In this document: one piece after another, positions 15,882 to 24,792 of the stretch
Layout of the letters: every line of letters begins with the position of its first letter
Position numbering within the stretch: the first letter of the stretch is position 1
Source of the DNA: a virus
Virus record (IMG/VR): IMGVR_UViG_3300045125_000121
Span: 1-38,128 of that record
Length of the DNA stretch: 38,128 nucleotides
Strand: one strand, 5' to 3'
Notes under the pieces: generated by a model
What the model saw: only the letters and a program-made list of their open reading frames with translations
Told to the model about the DNA's origin: nothing
Database searches by the model: none
Made by a program: the position numbers and the translations under genes

Positions 15882-16528
15882 TCAGAGAACGAACGTGCCG
15901 TCGTTCTTGATAATGTTTCGCATGATCGCAATCAAGCGGTCGTCTTCGTTGGGGTATTTGTCAGACCATTTGCGTGCTTGCTTGCTTGTTCCGCGTCCTG
16001 ACCGGGAACGCGCCGCAGTTGTCCTCGAACGCGGCCTCAATCAGCGCGAGCTGGTCCAGCGAGAAGAACCGCGCGAGGCCGTTTGCGAAATTTCTATTCT
16101 TGAGGTGGTCCTCAAAATTCCAGGTCTCGTGGTCAGGGAGTCTTTGACCGTGGTCTGGTTGTTGTAGAGCGTGCAGCTCATAAACATGGCGCCGAGCGCG
16201 CAGCAGTCGCAGGACTGGATCTTCTCGTTCAGGAACGGCTCCCGAATTGACGCCAGCTATTGTCCGCGAACGGGTGTGCTTTAGGCATGTCGGGGTCTGA
16301 CGGGAATCCGATATTAGGCTCAACCCAAGTGCCCTCCCGTAGGCACGTACCGCTTGGCGCTTGATCTGGGCGATCACGTCGTGGGCAATCAGCACGCGCT
16401 TTTCGGCGGCCGGCGCAGTTGTTAAACAGTTTGTTGCGACGCGTGATCTCGGCTTTGACCTTGGCTGCCTTTTTAGCCGCGGCATCGAGCTTTTTTGTTG
16501 TCTTTTTTAGCAGTCGCTTTGTCGTCAT
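15882..16528 (-). CDS. Conserved phage protein with CDCCALG motif
   Basis: Starts MTTKRLLKKTTKKLDAAAKK at 16528 (Lys/Ala-rich helix), then EKRVLIAHDVIAQIKRQAVR, FLNEKIQSCDCCALGAMFMS, a hydrophilic segment NGLARFFSLDQLALIEAAFE, and the end WSDKYPNEDDRLIAIMRNII then KNDGTFVL. The order EKRVLIA.DVIAQI, C.CCALG.MF, FS..QLALIE.AFE, YPNdeDRLIAIM is a family I recognise from many phages as hypothetical. The Cys cluster may bind metal. About 215 residues with three or four frameshifts. Confidence 0.78.
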
Positions 16529-16929
16529 CGTCAAAATCCTTGTATGTGTCCATTCCGTTGAGCCACACAGCGAGGTCGAACCCCAGCCCGACACGCGGAA
16601 AAGTGATTCCGCGGCCCCACTCGTAGGTGTAATCAGGCGAGCTCTGTGCGGCCGTCAAGGCTGAAGCCCCAGGACCGCACGTCGCGGTCTTTGCCCAGCC
16701 TACGAACAGAATCCCTGGCACGTACCACGTGATGCTCCTCCATCGGCGCACCAGGGGCCTGACAGCTGCTTGTTCTTGGGCGCTGGCGGGAGCGCGGCCA
16801 CGTGCGCCGTCAAAGCTGTTCAGCGAGGGTGCGCAAAAGCCAAGATTTCGCAGGCCGCCGACTTCTGCCTTGTCGAAGGACACGCCACTCGGCCCGCAGC
16901 TTCGAGATCGCAGCTTTCCATACCGCCAT
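16473..16929 (-). CDS. Unknown protein, about 150 residues
   Basis: Starts MAVWKAAISKLRAEWRV at 16929 with AAGAAG upstream. After a frame shift it reads FDKAEVGGLRNLGFCAPSLN and, further on, SITWYVPGILFVGWAKTATC, SSPDYTYEWGRGITFPRVGL and FDLAVWLNGMDTYKDFDDDD. The Lys/Asp-rich C-terminus overlaps the next gene's start by ~55 bases, so the stop may be displaced. No family recognised. The 120 bases upstream (16930-17055) show only a weak open frame. Confidence 0.52.
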
Positions 16930-17055
16930 GAGTTCTTCTTGAATTGATGATGGCCCTTATGCCCTCCTTGTGCAAAGAAGCAGCCGCCAGCGGGCATTGT
17001 AGCCCGCGGCAGCGTGTAAAGGAAACGCCGCTTCATAGCGCGTTCCGCAGCAACA

Positions 17056-18368
17056 CTAGCGCACGATCGAAGATTCAGTGATACCAGCCAATCGGGCGTC
17101 TTGCGCTTGGCCAGCGCGACGGATCGGGTCGATCGCGTCCGGCCCTGTCGCGGTCGTCACGGGCCGTGTCGTAATACACGTCCATCGCGTCCTTGAACTT
17201 GGTGTGATAGTTCTCGGGACGCAGGCCGGCCTTCGACGGCTTAAACATCTCACGGACCTTGTGCACGAACGCAGCGCAGATACGCGCTACGCGGGCACCC
17301 TCACCGATCCGGCCGGAGTCGACCTTCTGGAACGGCGGAATACCCAAACAGGTCTACAACCTCAGCGTTGCTGAAGATTCCGGCAGTCTGTTCAATAGTC
17401 TGCGGGATATTTGTAGCCATGATGGCTCGGTCAAACTGCTGTGGATGTAACCCGGCTTCTCGAACTCCGCGATGTAGCGGCAGATGCCGCCGATAAAATC
17501 GCCAGAAATTGCGATTTGCTGGCCGTACCACGTTGAAAACTCTTTACGGCTCAGCAGGTGCAAGGCGCGCCGCAGCACATCCTCACCGTACCGGTCGTAA
17601 CACTTTTTCGATCGTGTGCACTGCACCGAGCTTCGGCCACTTGTCGTCGTGCGGACCGTTGGGGAATACGAAACCGTAATCCTCCATGATCGTCCGAATC
17701 GTGACGCTTCGCATCCGACAGCTCAGGCGTACGCATGATAATGTCCCACTTGGCATGCGACCGCCGAGTGTAATTACCGTCGTTGTACGCCTGGGCTTCG
17801 TCGCGCACGTCATTAACAACGTGCACGAGCGCGCGGATGTGGGTGCAGCCGAGTTCCTTCAACGCTACTGTACGGTGTACACCATCTGTCAAAGAAACAA
17901 TGATGTCCAGCAGCTTGCCGGTCGGAGACATGATTTTTCGCAGCGTTACAGTCGGCAACGCTAACGATCCTGGTCTGAAATTGTTGGCAATTTCAGCCAC
18001 ATGGTGCCAGTCGACCAGCTTGTGTACGACACCTTCTCGTCCACAGTCGGAAATCAATCGGAATGAGAACACATCCGTTCCGCCGTTTGCCTTGATTCCC
18101 TGTTTGTCGCAGAGCGACTGCAGCTCCTCTTTCAGCTCTTCGATTCGGAACTCTACTTCGTCAAACAACCGGCTTTTTCTTCTAATGTGCCGGTGCTTTC
18201 TCGAAAAGGTCCTTGCCTTGTCGAGCTGAGGTGAAGCGTTTGAAGGTGTAGGGCACCTTCGTCTTTTGGTTTTCACCGTAAACGGCTTTAAGCTGGCAGC
18301 CGTTTCGCCAGTTTCGACGTCATCGGCGACGTCCTCGACATCCGAGCAGCTCGAATTGATAGCGTCCA
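17056..18368 (-). CDS. ParB-like domain protein
   Basis: About 437 residues. Starts MDAINSSCSDVEDVADDVET at 18368 with AAAGGAG seven bases upstream. A basic linker and a coiled coil (VEFRIEELKEELQSLCDKQG) precede a ParB-N-like domain: VHKLVDWHHVAEIANNFRPG, LLDIIVSLTDGVHRTVALKE, then CTHIRALVHVVNDVRDEAQA. DGVHRT matches the DGxHR nucleotide-binding motif of ParB/sulfiredoxin-fold proteins. The C-terminal half is helical (CYDRYGEDVLRRALHLLS, WYGQQIAISGDFIGGICRYI, RICAAFVHKVREMFKPSKAG). Phage ParB-like proteins act as nucleases, regulators or CTPase-type clamps; which applies here is open. Four or more frameshifts. Confidence 0.75.
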
Positions 18369-18386
18369 TTGCTGGACTCCTTTGGG

Positions 18387-18587
18387 TTAGGCAGGATCTT
18401 TGACTAAATCCTGCTCGGTCAGGAGAAAGAACTTCGAAAAGTTCCATCGGCACGTCAAGCATCAAGCCGTCCCACGGCATGTTGGCTGGGTGCACGAGAC
18501 GCACAGAGCACCGCAGATGCGCGGGCGACGGCAACGCCTTGCAGGCGTGTTCGTGGATCATGATGGGGTCAATCGCCAGTATTGCAT
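18387..18587 (-). CDS. Small unknown protein, about 66 residues
   Basis: Starts MQYWRLTP at 18587, then a one-base shift to IMIHEHACKALPSPAHLRCS, VRLVHPANMPWDGLMLDVPM and, after another shift, LLTEQDLVKDPA. The stop is ~20 bases before the ParB-like start. Function unknown. Confidence 0.5.
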
Positions 18588-18601
18588 TGTCCGCCAGCCT
18601 G

Positions 18602-18963
18602 TCAAATCCCCTCGTTGCGAATTTGTCGGTTGTAGTTGCGTACCGTAGCTTCGCGGTTGAGTTGGCGAAGCAGGTCTTTGTCTGCCAAAACGAGCAGCCA
18701 CAAAAAAATCACCTGTTTTTCTGGGCTTCGTGAAACTTCCAGCACGGCGTCGGCAGCCCGTTTGGCGTCAGCCAGGGTTGAGCCCTTCCCGACGAAACCG
18801 CTCCGTGACATACCGGTGCTCGGCAGGACTTTGGTTCGGCACGTAGGTTGCCGGGCTGCTGTTGCTGGTGCTGTTTCCAGAAATCATCTGGAGCAGCACA
18901 CCGATCCTGAGCAACACGACACCTGATACCCACACCGCCGCCGTTCGCATTGTTGTTAGACAT
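18602..18963 (-). CDS. Small membrane protein, about 118 residues
   Basis: Starts MSNNNANGGGVGI at 18963 with AAGGAC five bases upstream. A hydrophobic helix (SGVVLLRIGVLLQMISGN) follows after a frameshift, then a polar Asn/Ser/Pro linker (STSNSSPATYVPNQSPAEHR) and a helical cytoplasmic-type C-terminus with QVIFLWLLVLADKDLLRQLN. One or two membrane segments are likely. Function unknown. Confidence 0.6.
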
Positions 18964-18985
18964 TTATAGTCCTTTCGTTTTTAAA

Positions 18986-19533
18986 TTAATCCCACCAGTA
19001 CTCGTAATATTTAGCCAAGATGTTGAAAGCCCAGCGCTTGTCGCGGGCTTTGATTGCGTCGTCGGCTTCGAACGCGGCGCGCAGCTCCGATGCCTTCAAG
19101 TTCTTGCTGGTCAGCCGGCAAATGCCCCTGCGCGCTGCCAACCATTTCGCTCAGATCAGAGCCCGCGACCTTTTCAAATCGGATCTCGGGGCTGGCTACG
19201 CCGTACCAGCGTTTGTTGTGCGTCTCGTAGAAATAACGGTAGTCGTCTTCGACCAGCTTGTCGAGCAGGCGAATGACGAGGCGCAGCGCCTGCACGTGCT
19301 CGGGGGTCTTGCTCGGTGTGCGCCTTTTTCGCGCAGCACGCGTTCGAGGCGCTTGAGCTTGAAACTCCAGCAGTTCCGGCGCGTACGCGGCGTCGAAGTC
19401 GTAGTTATCCCACCTAAACTTCGCATACGCCCAGCGGCGTCGAATCCCTCCCCAACGAACCGAGAGCCACCAACCGACTTTTGTGTGTTCGAGTTTGTAT
19501 ATGAACTTTCGCCACAGGGGGTGCGTGGCTCAT
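18986..19533 (-). CDS. Conserved phage protein, Trp/Tyr-rich helical
   Basis: Starts MSHAPLWRKFIYKLEHTKVG (after a one-base correction) at 19533. It contains FRWDNYDFDAAYAPELLEFQ, LKRLERVLREKGAHT, ALRLVIRLLDKLVEDDYRYF and YETHNKRWYGVASPEIRFEK, ending RWAFNILAKYYEYWWD. The sequence A.F.W.dYDFD..Y..eLLeFqLKR...vL and the WWD end are features I recall from a widespread hypothetical phage family. About 180 residues. Function unknown. At least three indels. Confidence 0.7.
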
Positions 19534-19545
19534 CGTCTTTGAAGA

Positions 19546-19677
19546 TTACACGTTTACTGTGTACGGCCACCCAATGTCCTCGGCTTGGTTGTGAAGCTTT
19601 TCACTAAAGGACTCGACTGTACGCTCGTAGTTTCGGTCAATTTCGAGCGCCCGCTTGATAGCGGCTTCTTGAGTCAC
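19546..19677 (-). CDS. Tiny protein, 43 residues, GTG start
   Basis: Begins VTQEAAIKRALEIDRNYERT at 19677 and ends HNQAEDIGWPYTVNV at 19546, twelve bases before the next ATG. Intact and helical. The family is not recognised. The 85 bases between 19678 and 19763 hold no gene I can support. Confidence 0.5.
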   Translation of the reverse strand: MTQEAAIKRALEIDRNYERTVESFSEKLHNQAEDIGWPYTVNV

Positions 19678-19763
19678 GCATCGTACTCTTGACCTGCGAA
19701 AAACTGTTTATGGCAGAAGCCAGCGCTTTGCTGCACACCCGCCGGGACGGTCGGCTGTTCAGA

Positions 19764-20059
19764 TTATTTTTCGGGAGTTTCTGCAGAATGCTTTGAATCG
19801 GGTCCATCGCGCATCTCCTCGTACTCGGTCGAGGTCACAACGTCCCACCCGATTTGACCGAATACGCGGCGGGTAGCGATGAAGTCAGGGTTGTCTTCGT
19901 CGCCCACCTTAAGAATAAGACACTTCTTTTTCTTGTCAATTGTAAACACGATCCTGGGAGCGCGGAATGCCCCATACGGCGCCGTCGTCGCATGACACGC
20001 ACAAGATTCCGGCACCACTCAAGCACCGACTCCGGTTCGCGTTCGATGGGCGTACCCAT
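19764..20059 (-). CDS. Unknown protein, about 98 residues
   Basis: ATG at 20059 overlaps the upstream TAA (TAATG). Starts MGTPIEREPESVLEWCRNLV, then a frameshift into PRIVFTIDKKKKCLILKVGD and EDNPDFIATRRVFGQIGWDV, ending with an acidic tail (MRDGPDSKHSAETPEK). A small alpha/beta protein of unknown function. Confidence 0.62.
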
Positions 20060-20402
20060 TACAGGCCCTCTTCTTCGAGAAGCCCGGGCCGCGAGCTCGC
20101 GACCAGCGTCTGTGATGCAGGAATTGCGGCTCGTCATCGTCGTCGATTTTGACCGCCAAGTGTCTGTTTAAAACGCCCTGGAGTGTAAGCAGCTCGACCT
20201 GCACCCTACGCACCCAACTAATAATGCGGTTCGTTTCCTCTTCGCTCATGCCCTCGCCGTCCTGGTTTTGGCGAGAATACATCGCGGGATATGTGAGCGC
20301 TGGCGCAAGTTTTTCTATCGTCGGCATATCTTCAGCCCACGCGTTAAATTGCTGAACGGTTTCCCGCATTTCTTCGGCGCAGGCTCTTTGGTCTTCGTTC
20401 AT
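20059..20402 (-). CDS. Unknown helical protein, about 115 residues
   Basis: ATG at 20402 (MNEDQRACAEEMRETVQQFN) overlaps the stop of the previous gene (ATGA). An alternative ATG at 20422 has a better Shine-Dalgarno (GAGGAG). Then WAEDMPTIEKLAPALTYPAM, EEETNRIISWVRRVQVELLT and an acidic VKIDDDDEPQFLHHR. A late frame shift gives the end ASSRPGLLEEEGL, whose TAA overlaps the next ATG. Function unknown. Confidence 0.6.
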
Positions 20403-20790
20403 ACCAGCGAGGGGTCGGACATTCTGTCTCCTCTTTTTCGGCGGCAGCCAATTCCTTTCGAGGCTCTTGCGGCTGCCGTACATCCAGCTCTGGACTTCGA
20501 TCTGCCGGAACCAGTCGCTGATCGACGGGATGCGGCCTTAGGTCTTCCTGGACGTGCTGCTCGCCGATGTAGCGAACCATGACCTCACGCCCGTCAGAGT
20601 TGGTAATCGTGTGGCCGAAGATTTTCTCGGCCATGAAAATACCCTCGCTGTGATGCCGGAGGGCGCGGTGGCGAAAGTCAGCCATATGACTCTTCGATTC
20701 GTCGAACCAGTCGTGAATCGGAAGATAGTCTTCTACCTGTCCGCCCCATTTCTTAACGCTTGATATGGCGTGATGGTATGGATGTGCCAT
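20399..20790 (-). CDS. DUF6915-like conserved phage protein
   Basis: ATG at 20790 with AAAGG six bases upstream. MAHPYHHAISSVKKWGGQVE and DYLPIHDWFDESKSHMADFR, HRALRHHSEGIFMAEKIFG, ITNSDGREVMVRYIGEQHVQ, then after a shift IPSISDWFRQIEVQSWMYG. I know this exact order (SSVKK.GG...DYL.IH.WFDe.K, RHRALRHH..GIF..E..FG, NSDG..V.VRyIGEQHV.EDLG) from phage and planctomycete sequences. Many conserved His residues suggest metal binding. Function unknown. About 130 residues. Confidence 0.8.
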
Positions 20791-20804
20791 TTTTAACCTT
20801 TGAG

Positions 20805-21031
20805 TTACCAGCAAATATCTTCGCTGAGCTGCCAGACGCCGCCAGAATATCCGGTGGGCTGGAACGTGTAGTCCCTTGGCCGCAAACATGCGCCATGACT
20901 TCGTCTTTGTAGATATGACTCGGGCTGAAACACGTACGCGTGTGGCCGAGAGCCGTGGCGCGGTCAATACATTTCATGACGTTGCGAACCTGCTCTTCTA
21001 AAGCAGTCACGTACTCGTCATTTTTAAACAT
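20805..21031 (-). CDS. Small unknown protein, about 75 residues
   Basis: Starts MFKNDEYVTALEEQVRNVMK at 21031, continues CIDRATALGHTRTCFSPSHI and VMAHVCGQGTT, with a late frameshift to FQPTGYSGGVWQLSEDICW and a TAA that precedes the next Shine-Dalgarno. Several Cys and His. No family recognised. Confidence 0.58.
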
Positions 21032-21061
21032 TTCATCGCGGACTCGCGGTTGCAGATTTAA

Positions 21062-21393
21062 TCACGTTCTACTCCCTCTGCTTTCGCAACACTGAGCAAT
21101 TGCGCGGTCAATAATTTGTGTGGTTTCGTTGTCAGACTCGTCATCTGGATACACACGCGCATAGAGCGAGATAAGCTCGTCCACAGCGCTGCGAAGAATA
21201 GCCAGCAGTTCTGGCGCAGCTGCGATTAAGCGGGCGTCAGCCGCGGCGTGCATGAGTTGAGCCCTTCGCCGCTTTCTTCGTCATAATTTTGTGCGACTTC
21301 GCAAATCAGTTTGTCGGTGCCGGCGGCGTACACATCGTGTCCGTCGTCACCCCAGCCCTCCGCTTCCCACGGCCCCGGTGTGTGTGATATCAC
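21062..21393 (-). CDS. Conserved phage protein of the HTPGPW / RLIAAAPELL family
   Basis: GTG start at 21393 with AGGAAG four bases upstream gives VISHTPGPWEAEGWGDDGHD, then VYAAGTDKLICEVAQNYDEE. One frameshift leads to the intact C-terminus ADARLIAAAPELLAILRSAV. The combination of an opening HTPGPW and a closing ANARLIAAAPELL is one of the commonest hypothetical protein signatures in phage genomes. About 110 residues. The last helix is acidic. Biochemical function unknown. Confidence 0.8.
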
Positions 21394-21423
21394 GGCGCTT
21401 CCTTTTCTTCTGCGGCGATAAAA

Positions 21424-21617
21424 TCAGAGCGCAGCCGAGATGTCGTCGTGCGTGTTTGACCAGTCAAAATCACGCTCGAATTTTTTCTGCGTCGTACGCC
21501 CACTCGTCATCGTCAATACGGCCAAACATATCGGCGCTCCACCACGCGGCGATAATGTGTTTAATTCCAGCTGCTTTTTCTGCTTTTTAACTTTTCGATT
21601 GCTTCATCGACAGTCAT
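21424..21617 (-). CDS. Small conserved phage protein (WWSADMFGRIDDDEW)
   Basis: Starts MTVDEAIEKLKS at 21617 and, after a shift, KAEKAAGIKHIIAAWWSADM and FGRIDDDEWAYDAEKI, then FERDFDWSNTHDDISAAL. I recognise the layout (KAaGvkniI.AWW.AD.F.r.DDdeW, WSNTHDDI) from other phages. About 64 residues. Two base errors assumed. Function unknown. Confidence 0.7.
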
Positions 21618-21628
21618 TTGATTTGCGC

Positions 21629-21853
21629 TCAGTCTATGATCGTGACGGCGCTGGTAGTTTCGATCCAGACCTTCGCGCCGCACGATAGCGGTTTGTCGGG
21701 TGAATAGACGACCCGGGAGGGGCCGTCGATGCTGACGGTGTGGCAATACTTGTTCTCACGGCCAGACTTAACCGTGAGTACGGGATTGCGCTGGCCAGTT
21801 TTACAATTGTTGCGAATTACATGCTGGTTGACGTGGATCTTGGTCTTTTTCAT
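21629..21853 (-). CDS. Small conserved phage protein, 74 residues, intact
   Basis: MKKTKIHVNQHVIRNNCKTG, then NPVLTVKSGRENKYCHTVSI and DGPSRVVYSPDKPLSCGAKV, ending WIETTSAVTIID. The pattern I.VNqH.IR.N.K, GPSRVVYSPDKPLSCGA.VWIET is a widespread small phage family with no assigned role. Probably a compact beta fold. Confidence 0.75.
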   Translation of the reverse strand: MKKTKIHVNQHVIRNNCKTGQRNPVLTVKSGRENKYCHTVSIDGPSRVVYSPDKPLSCGAKVWIETTSAVTIID

Positions 21854-21863
21854 AGGTCACGTG

Positions 21864-22663
21864 CTATGTCGTCACGACCTCATAGAACGGATTAGTTTCG
21901 TCGCACTCGCTGCAGCGGCACTCGTCAAACGGGCCTTGCATGACTTCGCCGTTGACGTCCACCCAGGCGTCGAACATGACCTCGCCGCCACACGCTTCAC
22001 ACTTGGCCCACTTTCTAGGCGTCGGCGTCGTCGGTGACTTTGTCGTCATCTTTTTCTCGCTCTCTTCTTCTTCTTCCGGACTTTCTTCAAAATCGAACCA
22101 GTCGAGCACTCCGAACGCTTCGACAAGATCGGCCGGCACCTCTTCTTTTAGGTACTCTTTGGCTTCTTTGGTGCTTTCAAAGTCTGCGTAGGAGTACGTC
22201 TCGTCATAGCCGTTGTGCCAGCGGCCTAAGAATCCGCAGCCGGGCTCCCAATACAGCGCAATGATTTCGACGCCGTGGTCGAAATACATTTTTTCGTAGA
22301 ACGACACTGGCGGAGACCACGCCGAGTCAAAGCTTAATTTGACTTCCGTGGAGCCCCGTTTAACTTTGATCTTAGGATCGCCGTCCCGCAGGCCGACGTC
22401 CCACTTGGTGCCCCAGTTTGCGCACTGCCAGTCGTACCAATCTGCGAAGCCGTACTTCTCTGTATTCAGCTTTTGCTCGATTTCGTGATTCTTCGCTTCG
22501 GCTGTGCCCTTGCCTACAGACCCGGATATCGTGTCTTTAAGTTCTTGTGGGCACGGATAGAACCCACCCATAAGCTCGCCGGAGTTGTAGGCCTTGACGA
22601 TCTTGGCGATGACCTTAGGGTCGTTGTGTTTGAACGTAACTGTGTTGTTGCACCAGTTAGGCA
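21864..22663 (-). CDS. DUF1281/Api92-like protein with a C-terminal zinc-ribbon segment
   Basis: GTG at 22663 with AAGGAG seven bases upstream gives VPNWCNNTVTFKHNDPKVIA. PNWCxN is the hallmark of DUF1281 (Api92-like, ferredoxin-type fold). Also WDVGLRDGDPKIKVKRGSTE, SFDSAWSPPVSFYEKMYFDH and IIALYWEPGCGFLGRWHNGY, all typical. After an acidic linker (EESPEEEEESEKK) the same frame continues MTTKSPTTPTPRKWAKCEAC, with CEACGG and CRCSEC forming a four-Cys zinc ribbon of a type known as a separate small phage protein. So this is either a natural fusion or two genes joined by a lost stop. 266 residues, intact. Confidence 0.82.
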
Positions 22664-22887
22664 CGCGCGATCTCCTTGGGTTGTTCGCCCTGTAAAAACA
22701 CGCCGGCGCGATCTTCTTGCCAGCAGCGCCAGTCGTTGCGCCCGTAAACTTTGTTGAGCACGTTATAGCGCCGCACCGCCGCGGCGATTGAAAAATGATG
22801 CGAGATCGCGTCTTTGCGACCCGGCGTGCCAAAATCGCAATAGGTGGCCGCAACCCATTCGTCTTTCTTTTTACCGGCAACAGACAT
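22657..22887 (-). CDS. Small conserved phage protein (NVLNKVYGRNDWR)
   Basis: ATG at 22887 (MSVAGKKKDEWVAATYCDFG), then PGRKDAISHHFSIAAAVRRY and NVLNKVYGRNDWRCWQEDRA. Intact, 76 residues. The stop overlaps the GTG of the DUF1281 gene. The YNVL.KVYGRNDWR ending is familiar from other phages. Function unknown. Confidence 0.7.
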   Translation of the reverse strand: MSVAGKKKDEWVAATYCDFGTPGRKDAISHHFSIAAAVRRYNVLNKVYGRNDWRCWQEDRAGVFLQGEQPKEIARA

Positions 22888-22889
22888 GG

Positions 22890-23355
22890 TTACTCGTCGT
22901 TGTATTCTTCTGTTCTCGTAGTCGTAATCATCGTCGTTTTGCCAGCACTCTACGCACATAGTTTCGCGCTTTTCGAAATGCGCAGAGGCTCGAAGACAAT
23001 CTCTCCCGAAGAAGCCGGCGTTAATTTCCCAGCCACCGTGGCTGCGCTCCAGTTCTTCTTCGCAAACCTCGTATACGAGCTCGGTTAGCGTGGCTGGTTT
23101 GACCGTCCAGTCTCGTTCTTTTCCGCCAAACTCGAACTGTGTTGACATTTTGGCGGTCGGCACGGTAACAACATTTAAAATTTCACATTTCAGTCGCTCA
23201 TCGTCGAGCGATATGATTTCGGCAATGTCACAGCTTCCGCTGTCGTTGGACCCCGAGAACGACACGACGAGCCGTTTAATTTCGTGATAGCGCAGCTGCT
23301 CTAGCAAAAGCGCGCGGTTGTAATCCAACTTATCAATGTATTTTCCGGCAGGCAC
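22890..23355 (-). CDS. Unknown conserved protein with FSGSNDSGS motif
   Basis: GTG start at 23355 with GAGGAA just upstream. VPAGKYIDKLDYNRALLLEQ, then HEIKRLVVSFSGSNDSGSCD, TLTELVYEVCEEELERSHGG and WEINAGFFG, with one frame shift near the end and a stop two bases before the next ATG. The strand 'v.FsGSnDSGs' followed by GGWEIN.G.FG is shared with phage proteins annotated as DUF6878-like. About 155 residues. Function unknown. Confidence 0.68.
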
Positions 23356-23362
23356 GGCTTCC

Positions 23363-23783
23363 TCATGTGGTGACAGGCTTGCGGTTTGGCTTAGCGAAAT
23401 AAAGCTTCAGCTGATTTTCGTCAACGTCAATGTGCAATTCTTTATAGTTTTCGCAGTCAGAGAGCCAGCGGCTTGTGACGAGAAACACCTCGCCAAAGTC
23501 GTCGCCGCCTACAAGGTCGCAGCTGGTTTCCCGCAGTCTTCGTCTTTGTTGGGATCGCAGCCGGCCGCGTAGGCGGTATATGCCGTGGGCGTAGTTTTTC
23601 CCGGCGGCATTATCAAGTCTCGCGGCTCGCCGTTGGACATCAGATAGACGCCGTGATCGTGCACGAACAGCAGGCCCGGCTGTGGCTTTTCCGTAGAAAA
23701 CGCCATGCCGTGCGCTTTGGCTGACAGCGCATGCGTGACACACAGCGCATCACGTCTTTTGTTTTAAAGACACAACGACCCAT
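23363..23783 (-). CDS. DUF3085-like protein
   Basis: ATG at 23783 (MGRCVFKTKDVMRCVSHALS after one correction) overlapping the upstream TGA. The core PGLLFVHDHGVYLMSNGEPR is the DUF3085 signature. It continues DLIMPPGKTTPTAYTAYAAG and CDPNKDED, then SCDLVGGDDFGEVFLVTSRW. GGDDF.E is also conserved in the family. About 140 residues, two frameshifts. Small soluble protein found in phages and plasmids, role unknown. Confidence 0.8.
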
Positions 23784-24125
23784 CAGTACACGTCTTTTGT
23801 GTGGGCGGACTCCGTGTAGAACTGGTCGTGCTCTACTGTAATTTTGCCGGTCTCGATATCAATCGTGACCTCGCCCTGGCCGCCTTCGTTGTTCTCAAAG
23901 CCTGACGGCAGGAGATCCCAAATAGCGTCCTCAACCTTTTTCATAAACTCACGCGGCGGCTTTTCCACGGAGTCGAGGTCGTACTCGTCTTCCTCGTTGT
24001 AAATCTTGAAGCAAAACTCGTCGCAGCTGTCGCCGGAGCCGCTGTAGGTCACGGTGATCTTGTTCCAGCCGCACGGGTATAGGGTTTTACAGTACTCTTT
24101 AAGCTCTGTCTGCGATTGCGCTCAC
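23783..24125 (-). CDS. DUF6878-like acidic protein (YSGSGDSCD)
   Basis: GTG at 24125 overlapping the previous stop (GTGA). With one correction: QSQTELKEYCKTLYPCGWNK, then ITVTYSGSGDSCDEFCFKIY, FMKKVEDAIWDLLPSGFENN and EGGQGEVTIDIETGKITVEH, ending in TKDVY. The combination YSGSGDSCD, W.LLP.GFENN.GGqGe.tidi.tGkI.veH belongs to a widespread phage/plasmid family related to the preceding SGSNDSGS gene. The two may be paralogues. About 113 residues, very acidic. Confidence 0.76.
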
Positions 24126-24714
24126 AGGTTCTTTTCCACGCAGCTCTCGAATAATGGCCTGGACGGACTTAGCCGCCAGCACCTCTTCGATTTCTTTTTG
24201 GGTAGTTTTTTAATACGAGGCATAGACGGTGCAGGGACGTCCTGTTTCAGCTTCCTTTTCTCAGCAAGCGCCACAAAGTCGCGGAATGACTTGACGACCT
24301 GCTCGGCGTATTCAGCGCCGTCTTCAGGATATAAGCGCGCACAGCGCTCGCGCACAGCCTCTTCGACAGACATCGGCGCTGTGTGGCCGCTCTTGGGCAG
24401 GCTCGGCGACGACTTCTTTGCCGGCCATCGAGACATATTGGCGAACATTTCTGCGACCATATGCCCGCCGTCACGGCCCATTGCCGGCTCGGTGACATGC
24501 GTTAACGTCGCTCACATGACAGCCGCCGAATATCAGCTTCGCAGTTCTCGGCCTCGAATGCTTCGCGGACGAGGATCTTCGTGGCGTACGGGCCGCCGTG
24601 ATACGACTCCCGGAGATAACCGACGCTGCCGGCTGTTGTGCAGAAGCCAGCAAGCTGCGCTGACTGGTCTCTCTCGTCCATGTCTTTCCACTTGAGATAG
24701 ATGTCAATTCCCAT
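24122..24714 (-). CDS. Conserved phage protein of the MGIDIY family
   Basis: ATG at 24714 with AGGAG seven bases upstream. MGIDIYLKWKDMDERDQSAQ, then LAGFCTTAGSVGYLRESYHG, GPYATKILVREAFEAENCEA and, after a shift, MSVEEAVRERCARLYPEDGA, YAEQVVKSFRDFVALAEKRK and a basic end. The start MGIDIY.kW and VGYLREaYHGGPYAT..L..EAFE, with a late SF.dFV.LA segment, are diagnostic of a very common hypothetical phage family. About 197 residues, two or three frameshifts. First gene after the terminator at 24729-24765. Confidence 0.8.
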
Positions 24715-24728
24715 CTGTAAACTCCTGG

Positions 24729-24765
24729 TAAAAGAAAAAGGGCGCCGGATACATATCCGACGCCC
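24729..24765 (-). terminator. Strong Rho-independent terminator (leftward)
   Basis: Minus-strand RNA: GGGCGTCGGATA, loop TG, TATCCGGCGCCC (stem 24740-24751 with 24754-24765, 12 bp including one G-U), then TTTTTCTTTT. The G-U replaces a mismatch on the plus strand, so it works leftward only. It ends the transcript of the secreted-protein gene. Confidence 0.9.
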
Positions 24766-24792
24766 TCCGTGGCGTTAATTAGTTGCTTTTAA

